DNA of 64,000 nucleotides from an uncultured Prevotella sp. GTDB taxonomy: Bacteria; Bacteroidota; Bacteroidia; Bacteroidales; Bacteroidaceae. Below the pieces are notes generated by a model. It was not told the DNA's origin and searched no databases. It saw only the letters and a program-made list of their open reading frames with translations. Made by a program: the position numbers and the translations under genes. Location: NCBI GenBank assembly GCA_947170725.1, contig CAMVUM010000009.1, forward strand, positions 1-64,000, given 5' to 3'. Shown here piece after piece: positions 26,431 to 35,701 of this stretch (the stretch's first letter is position 1; each line of letters starts with the position of its first letter).

Positions 26431-27321
26431 TCAATCGTCGTCATACTCATCATCACCCTGTCCGCCGATGGTGAGGCGACGGAGATCATAGAAGCTGCCG
26501 TTATAGATATTGAAATCAACATATCCCTTTATGCCGGGCAGGCGGCCGCAGTCAGTGTGCTGCCAGAATTTCCACTTACCCTTATACTCCACTTTGTCCA
26601 CGTAGTAGTGGGCTATCCAATACGGATAGCGATCGAAGATGGAGTCGTTGAGATACGCCATCTTGAATTTATAGTAAGTATAGATTATCGGCTTGACCTT
26701 ATAGTGCTTTTCTACAATATCAAGCCATGCCAGCACGCTTTCTCGGAACTCCTCCGGAGTCTGCTCCTTGGCCTTATGCTCCACGTCAAGCACTGGCGGA
26801 AGGTCTCCATCCTCCAGCTGCACCTGACTGATGAAATAGCGGGCCTGAGCCTCTCCAGTCGAACGGGTACTCCAAAAGTGGTATGCGCCGCGGATGAATC
26901 CATGTTCGCGTGCCTGATAGAAATTGTCCTTGAAACGGTTGTCGAGCCTGCTCGCGCCCTCCGTGGCCTTTATCATGACGAAACGCACGGGACATTTCTC
27001 AATCATGCCGTTGTTCCTCAGGTTCTCCCAATCGATGATTCCCTGATAGTGGCTGATGTCTATGCCGTGGATTTCATAGCCCTCGGGATATGAAACGTCA
27101 CCGTACATGGCACGCCAGCGGAAGCCGAACGGTCCGACGAAGAAGTAATAGAAAGCCCAGATATACCCAGCCACGACAAGCGCGCCACCCAGCCACCACG
27201 CCCACCCCGGCAGTTTCTGCATGAAGCGCAGCAACAGCCCCGGCTTCTTCCGTTTCACAGGAGAACGGTAGACCCGGCGGGGATGTTTTCTGTCTGTACG
27301 TCTGTTGGTCGTCTTGGGCAT
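26431..27321 (-). CDS. Membrane-anchored GH25 lysozyme-like muramidase
   Basis: This 296-aa protein has a basic N-terminus, a single hydrophobic helix (WWLGGALVVAGYIWAFYYFF, about 35-54) and a GH25 catalytic domain. IHGIDISHYQGIIDW carries the catalytic Asp, FVMIKATEG and GAYHFW are family motifs, and PPVLDVEH holds the conserved Asp-x-Glu pair. KFWQHTDCGRLPGIKGYVDFNIYNG is the typical C-terminal part. It should cleave peptidoglycan glycan strands. ATG 27321 is preferred because the alternative at 27339 lies inside the hairpin that ends the upstream gene. It ends with an acidic tail. Confidence 0.92.
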   Translation of the reverse strand: MPKTTNRRTDRKHPRRVYRSPVKRKKPGLLLRFMQKLPGWAWWLGGALVVAGYIWAFYYFFVGPFGFRWRAMYGDVSYPEGYEIHGIDISHYQGIIDWENLRNNGMIEKCPVRFVMIKATEGASRLDNRFKDNFYQAREHGFIRGAYHFWSTRSTGEAQARYFISQVQLEDGDLPPVLDVEHKAKEQTPEEFRESVLAWLDIVEKHYKVKPIIYTYYKFKMAYLNDSIFDRYPYWIAHYYVDKVEYKGKWKFWQHTDCGRLPGIKGYVDFNIYNGSFYDLRRLTIGGQGDDEYDDD

Positions 27322-27332
27322 GTCTGAAAGAA

Positions 27333-27388
27333 AAGCCACAGGCTAAACGGGCCATACCGCAATCGGCGGCCCGCATAACATGTGGCTT
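27333..27388. terminator. Hairpin terminator after pfp
   Basis: AAGCCACA and TGTGGCTT enclose an inner GGGCC/GGCCC stem. On the minus strand it is followed by TTTTCTTTC, so it should end pfp transcription before the GH25 gene; the plus strand also has a T-run. Confidence 0.75.
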
Positions 27389-27402
27389 GTTTTTATATTA
27401 TC

Positions 27403-29046
27403 TTATTTGCTCTGTTCGAGAGCCAAAGTTCTTGTCGGCTGGTCGCATACTTCTGTCGGTCCCCAATACTGTATCGGTCCGGGATAAACATAGCATGTCT
27501 CCTTTGCCCATTCGTCACGCTTTGCGGCGAAAGCCTTGAACGGTTTGCCATCCAGCTCAACAAGAGCCTTGCGGATTACCGGCTTGTTCTCACCGTTGCG
27601 GCGCTCGATGTTCATCATCATCGTGATTGGCACACCACCGGCAATCCACTCTTCTGCCGGAGCAGTCGTATTCTGGACGATTGCCATGTAGCCGGTCTTA
27701 CCGTTGGCGATGAGCTGTGCGGCACTGGTTCCGAGGGCATAGCAGTAGTCTGCGTCGAAGTTCGACGGAGCTGCACAGCGGCCTTCGTATCCGAAGAAGT
27801 GGTGCTGTGCGGCAAACTTGCCGGTGAACTTGCCATCCTTCTTCCACTGTGCCAAACGGGCCTCACACATGTCTGAAAGCAGTTTTTCCGTCTCGATGAG
27901 CGAAACCTGAACGTTTCCGTGGGGGTCACGGTCAAGGGAGAGCTGACGGGCAACGCCCTCGGGCAGCGTCTCGAATGTAGCAGCATTCTCCTTAGACAGA
28001 TGTGCCACGATATATTCACGCTGTGCATCCTTGTCCAAATCCTTGTAGTCGGCACCATGGGCGGCGAGCAGGTCGTTAAGTTCCTGTATCAGACGACCGA
28101 TGGCGGGGATGAACTCGATGAGTCCCTCAGGCACGATGACAGTACCGAAGTCTTTGCCATTGGCCGCACGATATGCAATAGCCTCACAAAGCTGGTCAAC
28201 AATCTGGTTGAGTGTCATATCTTTCTGCTGTACTTCCTCTGATATGAGACAGATGTTAGGCTGGCACTGCAGGGCACACTCAAGAGCGATATGGCTGGCT
28301 GAACGGCCCATGACCTTGATGAAATGCCAGTACTTGCGGGCTGAGTTGCAGTCACGCTCGATGTTTCCGATGAGCTCGGCATATGTCTTTGTGGCTGTAT
28401 CGAAACCGAAGCTTGTCTCAATCTGGGTGTTCTTGAGGTCGCCGTCAATGGTCTTGGGACATCCGATTACCTGAACACCATAGTTCTTTGCTGCATAATA
28501 TTCAGCCAGAACACAGGCATTTGTGTTGGAGTCGTCACCGCCGATGATGACAATAGCCTTGATATCGAGCTCGCGGATGATTTCCAATCCCTTCTCGAAC
28601 TGGTCAATCTCCTCCAGCTTCGTACGTCCGGAACCGATCATGTCAAATCCGCCGGTGTTGCGGTATTCGTCAACGATCTCCTTTGTCAATTCTATATAAT
28701 TATGGTCTACGAGTCCGCCGGGGCCGAGGATGAATCCAAAGAGGCGGTTTTCGGGATTGAGCTTCTTTATCTGGTCGAAGAGTCCCGTGATGACGTTGTG
28801 ACCGCCGGGAGCCTGACCGCCGCTGAGAATGACACCGACGTTCATCTTCTTTCCGTTGGCCTCATCACTGGGAACGAACTCTACCACGGGCATGCCATAG
28901 GTGTTGGGGAAGAGCTTCTGGATTTCTTCCTGATTGTCAACACTCTGTGTCGGTTCACCTTCTTTGATTTTCACTGCGCCCTGAAGAGCCTTCGGCAATT
29001 TGGGCTGATAAGCAGCTCTTGCTATCTGCAAAGCACTTTTTTCCAT
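27403..29046 (-). CDS. pfp: PPi-dependent phosphofructokinase (diphosphate-fructose-6-phosphate 1-phosphotransferase)
   Basis: This 547-aa enzyme reversibly phosphorylates fructose 6-phosphate using pyrophosphate. The size fits the long clade of PPi-PFKs (about 550 aa). GVILSGGQAPGGHNVITGLF is the phosphate-binding loop. IGGDDSNTNACVLAEY contains the Asp that favours PPi over ATP, PKTIDGDL the catalytic loop, and VMGRSASHIALECAL the effector/substrate site. It is a central glycolytic enzyme in Bacteroidota. It is monocistronic with its own terminator. Confidence 0.96.
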   Translation of the reverse strand: MEKSALQIARAAYQPKLPKALQGAVKIKEGEPTQSVDNQEEIQKLFPNTYGMPVVEFVPSDEANGKKMNVGVILSGGQAPGGHNVITGLFDQIKKLNPENRLFGFILGPGGLVDHNYIELTKEIVDEYRNTGGFDMIGSGRTKLEEIDQFEKGLEIIRELDIKAIVIIGGDDSNTNACVLAEYYAAKNYGVQVIGCPKTIDGDLKNTQIETSFGFDTATKTYAELIGNIERDCNSARKYWHFIKVMGRSASHIALECALQCQPNICLISEEVQQKDMTLNQIVDQLCEAIAYRAANGKDFGTVIVPEGLIEFIPAIGRLIQELNDLLAAHGADYKDLDKDAQREYIVAHLSKENAATFETLPEGVARQLSLDRDPHGNVQVSLIETEKLLSDMCEARLAQWKKDGKFTGKFAAQHHFFGYEGRCAAPSNFDADYCYALGTSAAQLIANGKTGYMAIVQNTTAPAEEWIAGGVPITMMMNIERRNGENKPVIRKALVELDGKPFKAFAAKRDEWAKETCYVYPGPIQYWGPTEVCDQPTRTLALEQSK

Positions 29047-29260
29047 AACTAAATAGATGTCTATGTATTTTTATGAATAATGAATTATCTCGCAAAACTC
29101 TTTCCACAGGTTGTAGTCATACGTTATAAGCACACAACCATATCTCGTTTTCGGAATGCAAAATTAATCAAAATAAGAGAGAAAAGGGAAAGAGAAGCGA
29201 CAAAATCACCAAATTAATATTTTTTTATGATAAAAATCATCGCCTTTCGATTATTTTACG
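29047..29260. other. Intergenic region upstream of pfp
   Basis: This region must hold the pfp promoter on the minus strand; TAATTTTG (29166-29159) is the best -7 candidate, without a good -33 partner. No gene is seen. Confidence 0.4.
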
Positions 29261-29268
29261 TATCTTTG
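29261..29268 (+). promoter_or_regulatory. -7 promoter box (TATCTTTG) ahead of the repeat leader
   Basis: A perfect TATCTTTG lies 221 nt before the small ORF at 29490. No clear -33 box is at the ideal distance. If used, the 22-bp tandem repeats lie in the transcribed leader. Confidence 0.5.
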
Positions 29269-29327
29269 ACGATGTTAGCTCATCCTTGGCGGGACACGAC
29301 ATCCGCGTCACGGCAACTATAGCACGA

Positions 29328-29415
29328 CGTTACACGGCTTACGTAACAACGTTACACGGCACACGTAACAACGTTACACGGCACACGTAACAACGTTACA
29401 CGGCACACGTAACGG
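29328..29415 (+). repeat. Four tandem copies of a 22-bp unit
   Basis: Four head-to-tail 22-bp units begin CGTTACACGGC. The second and third are identical; the first differs at CTT for CAC-type positions and the last at its end (GG for AA). Each unit carries GTTAC and GTAAC, so both GTAAC-AAC-GTTAC and GTTAC-(9 nt)-GTAAC hairpins are possible, in register or alternating. This could be a protein-binding array on DNA or a structured RNA leader. Confidence 0.9.
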
Positions 29416-29489
29416 CGTCTACGCCTTCAGGGCTACACAAGAAGAAAACATAAAGAATCAGAAGACATCCCTTTAAAACAATAAAAGTT

Positions 29490-29762
29490 ATGGCAAACAG
29501 AAGAACATTAAAACACAACATCAACCGCATTTGTGAAGAACTATTTGCAGAATGTATAGCGGTATCCCTCTACAGCACTGAGGCGGACCGTGAAAACGTA
29601 GAAGCTCTGCTCTATTCTATCATCAAGTTGGGTGGCGACTACGTATGCAGAGTTTCGCATGTTGAGCCGGGTTTGTCGGCCAAGGCTTATTTCAGAAACC
29701 TTACAGAGCAGTTCAACAGTAGCGTCAACGAGATTGTAGACCAAATCAATAATCTTCACTGA
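29490..29762 (+). CDS. Small conserved hypothetical protein
   Basis: This 90-aa protein (MANRRTLKHNINRICEELFAE...) is predicted to be mainly helical and soluble, with no signal peptide. I recognise no domain with certainty; proteins of this look occur across Bacteroidota. Codon use is ordinary. Its leader of more than 200 nt with the 22-bp repeats is unusual and suggests regulated expression. The acyltransferase gene follows after 81 bp. Confidence 0.75.
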   Translation: MANRRTLKHNINRICEELFAECIAVSLYSTEADRENVEALLYSIIKLGGDYVCRVSHVEPGLSAKAYFRNLTEQFNSSVNEIVDQINNLH

Positions 29763-29843
29763 CAAAATTCACTCCGGACCGTTAAGCGACAGGAACACAA
29801 GCCAAACGGTCTGTCGGGATAACAGAAAAACAAATCTAACATC

Positions 29844-30398
29844 ATGTGGAAATCATTCTGCCAATGGCTTTTGTATAGACAGATGGGGTGGACGGCAGAA
29901 GTGTCGGAACCTCATCCTGACAAGTATATAATCTGTCTCGCCCCTCACACCAGTAACTGGGACTTTCTGATAGGACAACTATATTCCGGCGCCAACGGCA
30001 TAAAGAGCAACTTCCTTATGAAAAAGGAATGGTTCTTTTGGCCGCTCGGACCTATATTCCGCCGTATGGGCGGCATACCTGTCTGGCGTTCCAAGCACAC
30101 AAGTATGACAGATAATCTCGCCGAGACGGCACGCCGTTCCCGGACATTCCATCTGTGCATCACGCCGGAAGGAACACGCTCGCTAAATCCTGAATGGAAA
30201 AAGGGATTCTATTATATTGCCCAAAAAGCGGAAATACCGATTCTTCTTTACGGAGTTGACTATTCCAAAAAGCGCATTACATGCACCCGCACTATTATCC
30301 CCGATGGAGACATAGACCGACAGATGCGTGAAATAAAACTCTATTTCAAGGATTTTAAAGGCAAAAATCCTGAACTTTTCACCGTCGGCGAGATTTAG
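29844..30398 (+). CDS. PlsC-family 1-acylglycerol-3-phosphate acyltransferase-like protein
   Basis: This 184-aa acyltransferase has the HX4D catalytic motif in APHTSNWDFLIG (about 32-43), the glycerol-phosphate-binding region around GGIPVWRSKH, and the third block ITPEGTRS. It is shorter than PlsC and lacks an obvious N-terminal membrane helix, a layout common in Bacteroidota lysophospholipid or other lipid acyltransferases. The acceptor is uncertain. The next gene begins 1 nt after its stop. Confidence 0.88.
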   Translation: MWKSFCQWLLYRQMGWTAEVSEPHPDKYIICLAPHTSNWDFLIGQLYSGANGIKSNFLMKKEWFFWPLGPIFRRMGGIPVWRSKHTSMTDNLAETARRSRTFHLCITPEGTRSLNPEWKKGFYYIAQKAEIPILLYGVDYSKKRITCTRTIIPDGDIDRQMREIKLYFKDFKGKNPELFTVGEI

Positions 30399-30399
30399 A

Positions 30400-33303
30400 A
30401 TGAGAAAACGTTCACAGATATTCCTGCTCATACTTTCGCTGGCCGTCACTCCGGCCAGCGCACAAACGTCGTCACAGGAAGCCAAAATGGTTAAAAGACT
30501 GGAACGATTTTTCACCGGCTATAAAGCACGGGGACAAAAACTACCCGCACAGCCAAGAATGCTGGGATATAAATTGGACAACCGCTCACGGACCCTGACA
30601 GTCACTGCAGATGCTGTTTTCGGCGAACAAGAATTTTCAAGAGAGATAACAGCGTCCATCTACAACAAAATCACATCAAGTCTTCCAAAACCATACAATA
30701 AATATAAGGTGACGGTTATTACCGGAGGCATGACCATTGACGAGTTGATTCCGAACCGTCTGCCACAGAATAGCGGTGGACGAAGATTGTGGGGAAACAT
30801 CGAACACAACGGACAGCCGTGGACACGCAACATATCCTATCCGGCACGCATAACCCACGGCCTACAAAACCGCCATCTATCCGTTTGGGCCAGTCACGGT
30901 AACTATTACGACCGAAGACGCAACGAATGGAGATGGCAACGGCCAAAACTGTTCGGAACAACAGAAGACCTGTTCACCCAGACAATTGTTGTACCCTATC
31001 TGATACCTATGCTTGAGAAAGCTGGAGCGGTGGTCTTCACTCCGCGTGAACGCGACTGGCAACAACATGAAATCATTATCGATAACAACGACCGGTTCCA
31101 CGGAACGAGCTATATCGAAGTTAACGGAAAACAAAAATGGCAGGATTGCGGTACACGTGGATTCGCACGTCATAACGGTTCTTATACTGACGGAGAAAAT
31201 CCGTTTGTTGCCGGAACAGCACGCATGACACGGACCACAAAGAATAAAAAAGGATACAGTATCGTCTCCTATCAACCACGCCTACCTGAAGAGGGACGCT
31301 ATGCCGTCTACGTGAGCTATCAAACAATGAAAAACAGCGTCGACGACGCCAGATATACTGTTTGGCACAAGGGCGGACAGACCGAAATACGCGTCAACCA
31401 GCGCATGGGTGGAGGAACGTGGGTCTACCTCGGAACATTCGAATTCGACAAAGGAAGCAACGAGTTCAACCGCGTCACTGTCACAAACCTCAGTTCACGT
31501 AAGGGCGTTGTAACAACCGATGCCGTCCGATTCGGCGGAGGAATGGGAAACATCGAACGCGGAGGAACAGTAAGCGGAATGCCACGCTGCTTGGAGGGAG
31601 CACGCTATTGGGCACAATGGGCAGGCATGCCACAAAGTGTTTACAGCACAAAAAACGGTGAAGATGATTATGGCGATGACATAAACACACGCTCCCGTAT
31701 GACCAACTATCTGGCTGGAGGATCATGTTTTGTCCCATCGCGCGAAGGTCTTGGTGTTCCGATAGAAATGGCGCTGGCCATCCATAGCGATGCCGGCTAT
31801 ACAAAAGATGGCGAAGGCCTAATCGGCTCGTTGGCCATCTGCACAACCGGCTACAACGACGGACGTCTTGATGCTGGCATCTCAAGACTGGCATCTCGGG
31901 ATTTGGCCCAGGCACTTCTGGACAATGCGGCACGTGACATCAAGTTCAAATACGGCAAATGGAACAAACGGGAACTTTACGACCGGAACTATTCGGAAAC
32001 ACGTATGCCTGAAGTACCAAGCGCCATTCTTGAGACAATGTCTCACCAGAACTTTCCGGACATGCTCTACGGACAGGACCCCAATTTCAAATTCACGCTG
32101 GCACGCTCTATATACAAGACAATACTCAGATACATCAGCGACCAACACGGTCGCTCATATGTAGTATCACCACTGACTCCCGAAAATTTCGCAATAGAAT
32201 TCACGGGCAAAGACGAAATACGCCTGAGCTGGACGGCCGTAAACGACCCGCAGGAGGCTACGTCGCAATCAACCGGATACATATTATATACAGCTTGTGG
32301 CAGTGCCGGCTTTGACAACGGAACGCTCATTCGTTCCTCCGAAAGTCACAAGATGAAGCTTGAGCCAGGAGTTCTCTACAGTTTCCGGCTGGCTGCCGTA
32401 AACCGCGGTGGAGAGAGCTTTCCAACAGAAGTGCTCTGTGCTGAATATAATCCGGAAGCATCCGGCGATATAATGATTGTCAATGGCTTCCACCGCCTGT
32501 CCTCACCGGCCGTCCGCAACAATGCCACCGAACAGGGATTTGACCTTGACGACGACCCTGGTGTAACTCTGGGACGCACTGCCGGATGGGTTGGAAGACA
32601 ACAGATTTTCGACCGTAGCCGCATGGGAAAGGAAGACGAAAGTGGCCTTGGATGGAGTGGTGATGAGCTTGCCGGAAACTTCATTGCCGGAAACGACAAG
32701 AACTATGTACGCACCCATGCCGAAGCCATAATGAAAGCGGGACGATACAACATCGTGAGCTGTTCGAGCCATGCCGCGGAAAGTGGTCACGCAGACTTGT
32801 CACGATATGACATGGTGGACATGCTGCTTGGACTGGAACGCGACGACAGACATAGCCTGGAATTCTACAAGACTTTCGGAACCGCCATGCAGAGAATCCT
32901 CAAAGAATATGTAGGAAGAGGCGGGAAACTGTTTGTCAGCGGCTCATATGTCGGAACAGACATGTCCTCTCCGGAAGAAAGGATATTTGTCTCGGATGTA
33001 CTGAAATGCAACAGCGGAGGAAGCAACCGCAACTGCAATGGAAATGTGGAGGGAATGGGAACGACAATAAACTTCCACAATACTCTCAATGATACCCATT
33101 ATGCCGCTACAGCGCCTGACGTTATAAATCCTATAGGAACAGCATTCCCTGTCATGCGCTATTCCGACGGCCGCAACGCCTGCGTGGCCTACAAGGGACA
33201 GGACTTCCGCACGCTGACAATGGGCTTTCCGTTCGAATGCATCAAGGACAGAGACAAACAGGCTTCCATCATGCGCGGCATCATCAACTTCCTGTTGAAA
33301 TGA
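30400..33303 (+). CDS. Secreted N-acetylmuramoyl-alanine amidase-like protein with golvesin and fibronectin domains
   Basis: This 967-aa exported protein has a signal peptide (RSQIFLLILSLAVTPASAQ). A golvesin/xanthan-lyase-like beta-sandwich lies about 255-385 (GRYAVYVSYQTMKNSVDDAR; VTTDAVRFGGGMGNI). A zinc-amidase (Amidase_3-like) part follows at about 395-580, with AIHSDAGY as metal-ligand His motif and PSAILETMSHQN carrying the catalytic Glu. A fibronectin III domain (about 590-690) and a C-terminal alpha/beta domain follow. Homologues are often mis-annotated 'xanthan lyase'. I infer peptidoglycan hydrolysis at the cell envelope. Confidence 0.85.
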   Translation: MRKRSQIFLLILSLAVTPASAQTSSQEAKMVKRLERFFTGYKARGQKLPAQPRMLGYKLDNRSRTLTVTADAVFGEQEFSREITASIYNKITSSLPKPYNKYKVTVITGGMTIDELIPNRLPQNSGGRRLWGNIEHNGQPWTRNISYPARITHGLQNRHLSVWASHGNYYDRRRNEWRWQRPKLFGTTEDLFTQTIVVPYLIPMLEKAGAVVFTPRERDWQQHEIIIDNNDRFHGTSYIEVNGKQKWQDCGTRGFARHNGSYTDGENPFVAGTARMTRTTKNKKGYSIVSYQPRLPEEGRYAVYVSYQTMKNSVDDARYTVWHKGGQTEIRVNQRMGGGTWVYLGTFEFDKGSNEFNRVTVTNLSSRKGVVTTDAVRFGGGMGNIERGGTVSGMPRCLEGARYWAQWAGMPQSVYSTKNGEDDYGDDINTRSRMTNYLAGGSCFVPSREGLGVPIEMALAIHSDAGYTKDGEGLIGSLAICTTGYNDGRLDAGISRLASRDLAQALLDNAARDIKFKYGKWNKRELYDRNYSETRMPEVPSAILETMSHQNFPDMLYGQDPNFKFTLARSIYKTILRYISDQHGRSYVVSPLTPENFAIEFTGKDEIRLSWTAVNDPQEATSQSTGYILYTACGSAGFDNGTLIRSSESHKMKLEPGVLYSFRLAAVNRGGESFPTEVLCAEYNPEASGDIMIVNGFHRLSSPAVRNNATEQGFDLDDDPGVTLGRTAGWVGRQQIFDRSRMGKEDESGLGWSGDELAGNFIAGNDKNYVRTHAEAIMKAGRYNIVSCSSHAAESGHADLSRYDMVDMLLGLERDDRHSLEFYKTFGTAMQRILKEYVGRGGKLFVSGSYVGTDMSSPEERIFVSDVLKCNSGGSNRNCNGNVEGMGTTINFHNTLNDTHYAATAPDVINPIGTAFPVMRYSDGRNACVAYKGQDFRTLTMGFPFECIKDRDKQASIMRGIINFLLK

Positions 33304-33373
33304 CATTCTATCCATGCCGGGCCGGCATCGGAATTATCCCAAAATGACAAAACAACTAAAATATAATATCATC

Positions 33374-33691
33374 ATGTTTAAAATACAAGCCAACAAATCC
33401 GGAACAAGGAATATTGAGATAACGGAAGAACATTTGCTGACCATCGAACGCCATCAGCTGATGATGGGACTTGTCGGCAGCAATGGATACGTGGACGAAA
33501 CCGTATTGGAAAAGCTCAAGATGAACATCCGCGCCCTGCTGGAAACGAAATCAGAAAGCGACAAATCACTGCTTGACTTGTGTCTCGACGTCATCTACCA
33601 TCCAAACATGAAGGCTTTCGGTCTCCAGAAATTGGTAGCTCTCTATACAGAATGGCAGAAAGACAGGCCGCAGACAACAGACGCGGAATAA
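33374..33691 (+). CDS. Conserved hypothetical protein, helical
   Basis: This 105-aa protein (MFKIQANKSGTRNIEITEEHLL...) starts at ATG 33374; two upstream in-frame ATGs (33314, 33344) are possible but give an N-terminus unlike a structured protein. The sequence is predominantly helical with no signal peptide. I cannot name the family. It ends 9 bp before the YgiQ-like gene, implying co-transcription. Confidence 0.65.
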   Translation: MFKIQANKSGTRNIEITEEHLLTIERHQLMMGLVGSNGYVDETVLEKLKMNIRALLETKSESDKSLLDLCLDVIYHPNMKAFGLQKLVALYTEWQKDRPQTTDAE

Positions 33692-33700
33692 AGAGTTTAT

Positions 33701-35701
33701 ATGGAATACAGACTATCTGACTTTCTACCCACAACCCGAAAGGAAATGGAACTGCGTGGGTGGGAAGAGGTTGATGTTATCCTCTTCTCAGCAGACGCAT
33801 ACGTAGACCATCCGTCGTTCGGCGCGGCTGTAATCGGACGCACCCTTGAGGCTGCCGGCTATCGTGTGGCCATCGTTCCGCAACCAGACTGGCATGGAGA
33901 CTACCGGGATTTCAAGAAACTGGGTCGCCCGCGGCTCTTCTTCGGCATTGCCCCCGGCTGCATGGACTCCATGGTCAACAAATATACTGCCAACCGCAGG
34001 CTACGTTCGGAGGATGCCTACAGTCCCGACGGGCGCCACGACATGAGGCCGGAATATCCCACTATCGTCTATTCGAAGATACTTCGTCAGCTCTATCCCG
34101 ACGTTCCTATTGTTCTCGGAGGCATAGAGGCGTCACTGCGTCGGCTCACCCACTATGACTATTGGCAGGACTCATTGCGCAAATGCATCCTTTGTGACAG
34201 CGGAGCCGACATGATTATATACGGAATGGGAGAAAAGCCTATGCTCGAACTGTGCCGGCGAATGGACGAAGGAATGCCCATCGGACAGATACAGGACATT
34301 CCACAGACTGTCTACATGGTCCGCAAGGAAAACATCCCAGGCGGTATCACGGACGATGACTTCGTTCTGAACAGCCACGAGTCCTGCCTCCGCGACAAGA
34401 AGGCACAGGCGGAAAACTTCCGGCACATTGAAGAAGAATCGAACATGATGCACGCCCGAAGACTGCTTCAACAGGTGGACGGCCGCTTCGTGGTGGTCAA
34501 TCCTCCCTACCCGCCAATGACAACCGAGGAACTGGACGCTTCGTTCGACCTGCCTTACACTCGCGTCCCTCATCCCAAATATAAGAACAAACGCATCCCG
34601 GCGTATGAGATGATCAAGTTTTCAGTCAACATCCACCGCGGATGCTTCGGCGGTTGCGCTTTCTGCACGATATCGGCCCATCAGGGCAAGTTCATCACAT
34701 GCCGCTCAAAGGAAAGCATTCTCAAGGAGGTGAAGAAAGTTATGGAGATGCCGGACTTCAAAGGCTATCTGTCAGACCTCGGCGGACCATCGGCAAACAT
34801 GTACGGAATGGCGGGCCGCAACCGCAATATCTGCGAAAAATGCAAGCGTCCCAGCTGCATAAACCCGCAGATTTGTCCCAATCTGAACACTGACCATCGC
34901 CCGCTGCTGGACATCTATCGGGCCGTTGACGCGCTTCCAGGAATCAAAAAGAGCTTCATCGGAAGCGGTGTGCGCTATGACTTACTGTTGCACAAAAGCA
35001 AGGACGAAGAAATCAACAGGGCAGCAGCCGAATATACCCGCGAACTTATTTGCCATCATGTAAGCGGACGTCTGAAAGTTGCACCGGAGCACACGTGCGA
35101 CAATGTGCTGCGCCTAATGCGCAAACCTTCGTTCAGTCAGTTCCATGAATTCAAGCGGATATTCGACCGTATCAACCGCGAGGATGGACTGAACCAGCAG
35201 ATTATTCCCTATTTCATCAGCAGCCATCCCGGTTGCCGCGAGGAAGACATGGCCGAACTGGCCGTCACCACAAAACGGTTGGATTTCCATCTGGAACAGG
35301 TTCAGGATTTCACCCCCACTCCTATGACGGTGAGCACCGAGGCGTGGTACACGGGATATGACCCTTATACGCTCGAACCCGTGTTCAGTGCCAAGACACA
35401 GAAGGAGAAACTTGCACAGCGACAATATTTCTTCTGGTATAAACCGGAGGAACGCCGCAACATCGAGGCGTCATTGCGCCGCATCGGCCGCCCCGATCTC
35501 ATACGAGAACTATGGTCGCAGCCGGCACGAAGCAACGACCGGAATACATACAACGGAAGAAACAATTCTTACGAAGGAAGAAACGACATAAAAGAACGGA
35601 AGAAAAGCAAGACTGAACGGAATCCCCATGGAGATTATAGAGCAAAACATAACACCCAAAAGCAAAACGGCAGAAACGGAAGACGGAATCGTGATTACTG
35701 A
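33701..35701 (+). CDS. ygiQ: YgiQ-family radical SAM protein
   Basis: This 666-aa protein opens with FLPTTRKEMELRGWEEVDVILFSADAY, the YgiQ N-terminal domain. The radical SAM core around residues 310-560 carries the cluster motif RGCFGGCAFCTISAHQGK (C-x3-C-x2-C). A DUF3362-like C-terminal region follows (VQDFTPTPMTVSTEAWYTG), ending in a basic Arg/Asn/Lys-rich tail. The natural substrate of YgiQ is unknown. Its 3' end overlaps the next gene by 74 bp in another frame; the overlap lies in the low-complexity tail. Confidence 0.95.
   Translation: MEYRLSDFLPTTRKEMELRGWEEVDVILFSADAYVDHPSFGAAVIGRTLEAAGYRVAIVPQPDWHGDYRDFKKLGRPRLFFGIAPGCMDSMVNKYTANRRLRSEDAYSPDGRHDMRPEYPTIVYSKILRQLYPDVPIVLGGIEASLRRLTHYDYWQDSLRKCILCDSGADMIIYGMGEKPMLELCRRMDEGMPIGQIQDIPQTVYMVRKENIPGGITDDDFVLNSHESCLRDKKAQAENFRHIEEESNMMHARRLLQQVDGRFVVVNPPYPPMTTEELDASFDLPYTRVPHPKYKNKRIPAYEMIKFSVNIHRGCFGGCAFCTISAHQGKFITCRSKESILKEVKKVMEMPDFKGYLSDLGGPSANMYGMAGRNRNICEKCKRPSCINPQICPNLNTDHRPLLDIYRAVDALPGIKKSFIGSGVRYDLLLHKSKDEEINRAAAEYTRELICHHVSGRLKVAPEHTCDNVLRLMRKPSFSQFHEFKRIFDRINREDGLNQQIIPYFISSHPGCREEDMAELAVTTKRLDFHLEQVQDFTPTPMTVSTEAWYTGYDPYTLEPVFSAKTQKEKLAQRQYFFWYKPEERRNIEASLRRIGRPDLIRELWSQPARSNDRNTYNGRNNSYEGRNDIKERKKSKTERNPHGDYRAKHNTQKQNGRNGRRNRDY

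Noticed and set aside
29328..29415. CRISPR array
   Set aside because: Four 22-bp units abut directly with no spacers, and no cas genes are present.
33701..35701. YgiQ radical SAM protein as the missing partner of the PqqD-like cassette
   Set aside because: It is 11 kb away, belongs to a family not known to modify peptides through PqqD, and has its own neighbours.
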